This document shows positions 5,801 to 6,203 of a stretch of DNA of 6,203 nucleotides, one piece after another. Position numbers and translations under genes: made by a program. The notes below the pieces were generated by a model, which was given only the letters and a program-made list of their open reading frames with translations, was not told the DNA's origin and searched no databases. Position 1 is the stretch's first letter; each line of letters begins with the position of its first letter. Source of the DNA: Pelobacter sp. UBA6812 (GTDB taxonomy: Bacteria > Desulfobacterota > Desulfuromonadia > Desulfuromonadales > Syntrophotaleaceae); NCBI GenBank assembly GCA_002452265.1, contig DKEW01000048.1:1-6203 (forward strand), written 5' to 3'.

Positions 5801-6203
5801 CTTCAAGACCGCGGGGGGCGATGTTGTTGCGAAGGACAGCGGATTTCACAAAGGTGGCACCGATTGGTCATGCCGCTGGTTTCTTGGAACTGTTTCTCTT
5901 GCGCGAATTACTTGCCGGAGATGGACGTTGCTCCCCTTGCGAGGCGGGCGTCAAGGTGCTATTGGGTGAAAAGCATAGACAAAACCTGCTCCCAAATCTT
6001 TAATGCCGGGTTGTCGGTGTGCCTTTACCTGCAGCGCCGGTGTTGAATAGATCCTCCTTCACCGGTGGCGGACCGCCCCTGGTGGCAAGTGGAGCGCCCG
6101 CAGACGTGTTGTTCCGGGATCGCATCGACGATTCGCAAAGCCATCTCCTCTTCGCGCTAGTGGGGTAGGCGCACGCCAAGGCCATTTCTTTGGATACTTT
6201 CTT
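5801..6203 (-). repeat. Long interspersed repeat, copy C (inverted, internally deleted)
   Basis: Read on the minus strand, this copy follows copy B from the arm of the opening hairpin (6203-6188) through shared blocks to GGTCTTGAAG at 5810-5801. The 3' portion (GTGAAATCCGCTG, AGAAACAGTTCCAA) is closer to copy A. Relative to A it lacks the closing hairpin: sequence jumps from the first CCCCGC to the second (5816-5811 on this strand), a 76-base loss. Relative to B it also carries a short extra stretch near 5975-6005. No credible gene lies in this region. It continues past the window edge. Confidence 0.8.

Overview
The window reads as part of an anaerobic (early cobalt insertion) cobalamin synthesis region of a GC-rich anaerobic bacterium. 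The pairing of a CbiK-type cobaltochelatase with CbiL, CbiD and CbiE, together with AT-armed hairpin repeats in the spacers, suggests a member of the Desulfuromonadales (Pelobacter/Syntrophotalea or Desulfuromonas type). That placement is an inference from gene content, not a database result.

The layout is two divergent gene clusters around a 1 kb spacer. Leftward, from 2302 to 226, run cbiK (sirohydrochlorin cobaltochelatase with a lipoprotein signal) and, 4 bases later, a multi-spanning membrane protein of the nucleoside-recognition/Gate type with a signal peptide. Rightward, from 3304 to 5764, run cbiL, cbiD and cbiE, tightly packed (2-base gap, then 10-base overlap). Together they cover cobalt insertion into sirohydrochlorin (CbiK) and methylation at C20 (CbiL), C1 (CbiD) and C5 (CbiE). 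The membrane protein is a plausible but unproven cobalt or precursor transporter. The other ring-modifying genes (cbiT, cbiF, cbiG, cbiH, cbiJ, cbiC) are not in the window.

The spacers are not empty. A long interspersed repeat about 475 bases long occurs as a 5'-truncated copy A (2357-2643), a full direct copy B (2728-3203), and an inverted copy C (5801 to the right edge) after cbiE. Copies B and C bracket cbiLDE in opposite orientations. The repeat carries perfect hairpins with 12- and 14-bp stems and 8-base loops. Copy C has lost one hairpin, apparently by a 76-base deletion between two short direct repeats. The left 180 bases look like a degraded relative of such a repeat.

The most interesting points are a cbiK gene with two well-formed starts, which could give a membrane-anchored and a cytoplasmic chelatase from one gene; a CbiK that departs from its family near the active site; and a predicted mature N-terminus on the adjacent membrane protein that could bind Co/Ni. 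No cobalamin riboswitch and no convincing intrinsic terminator were found.
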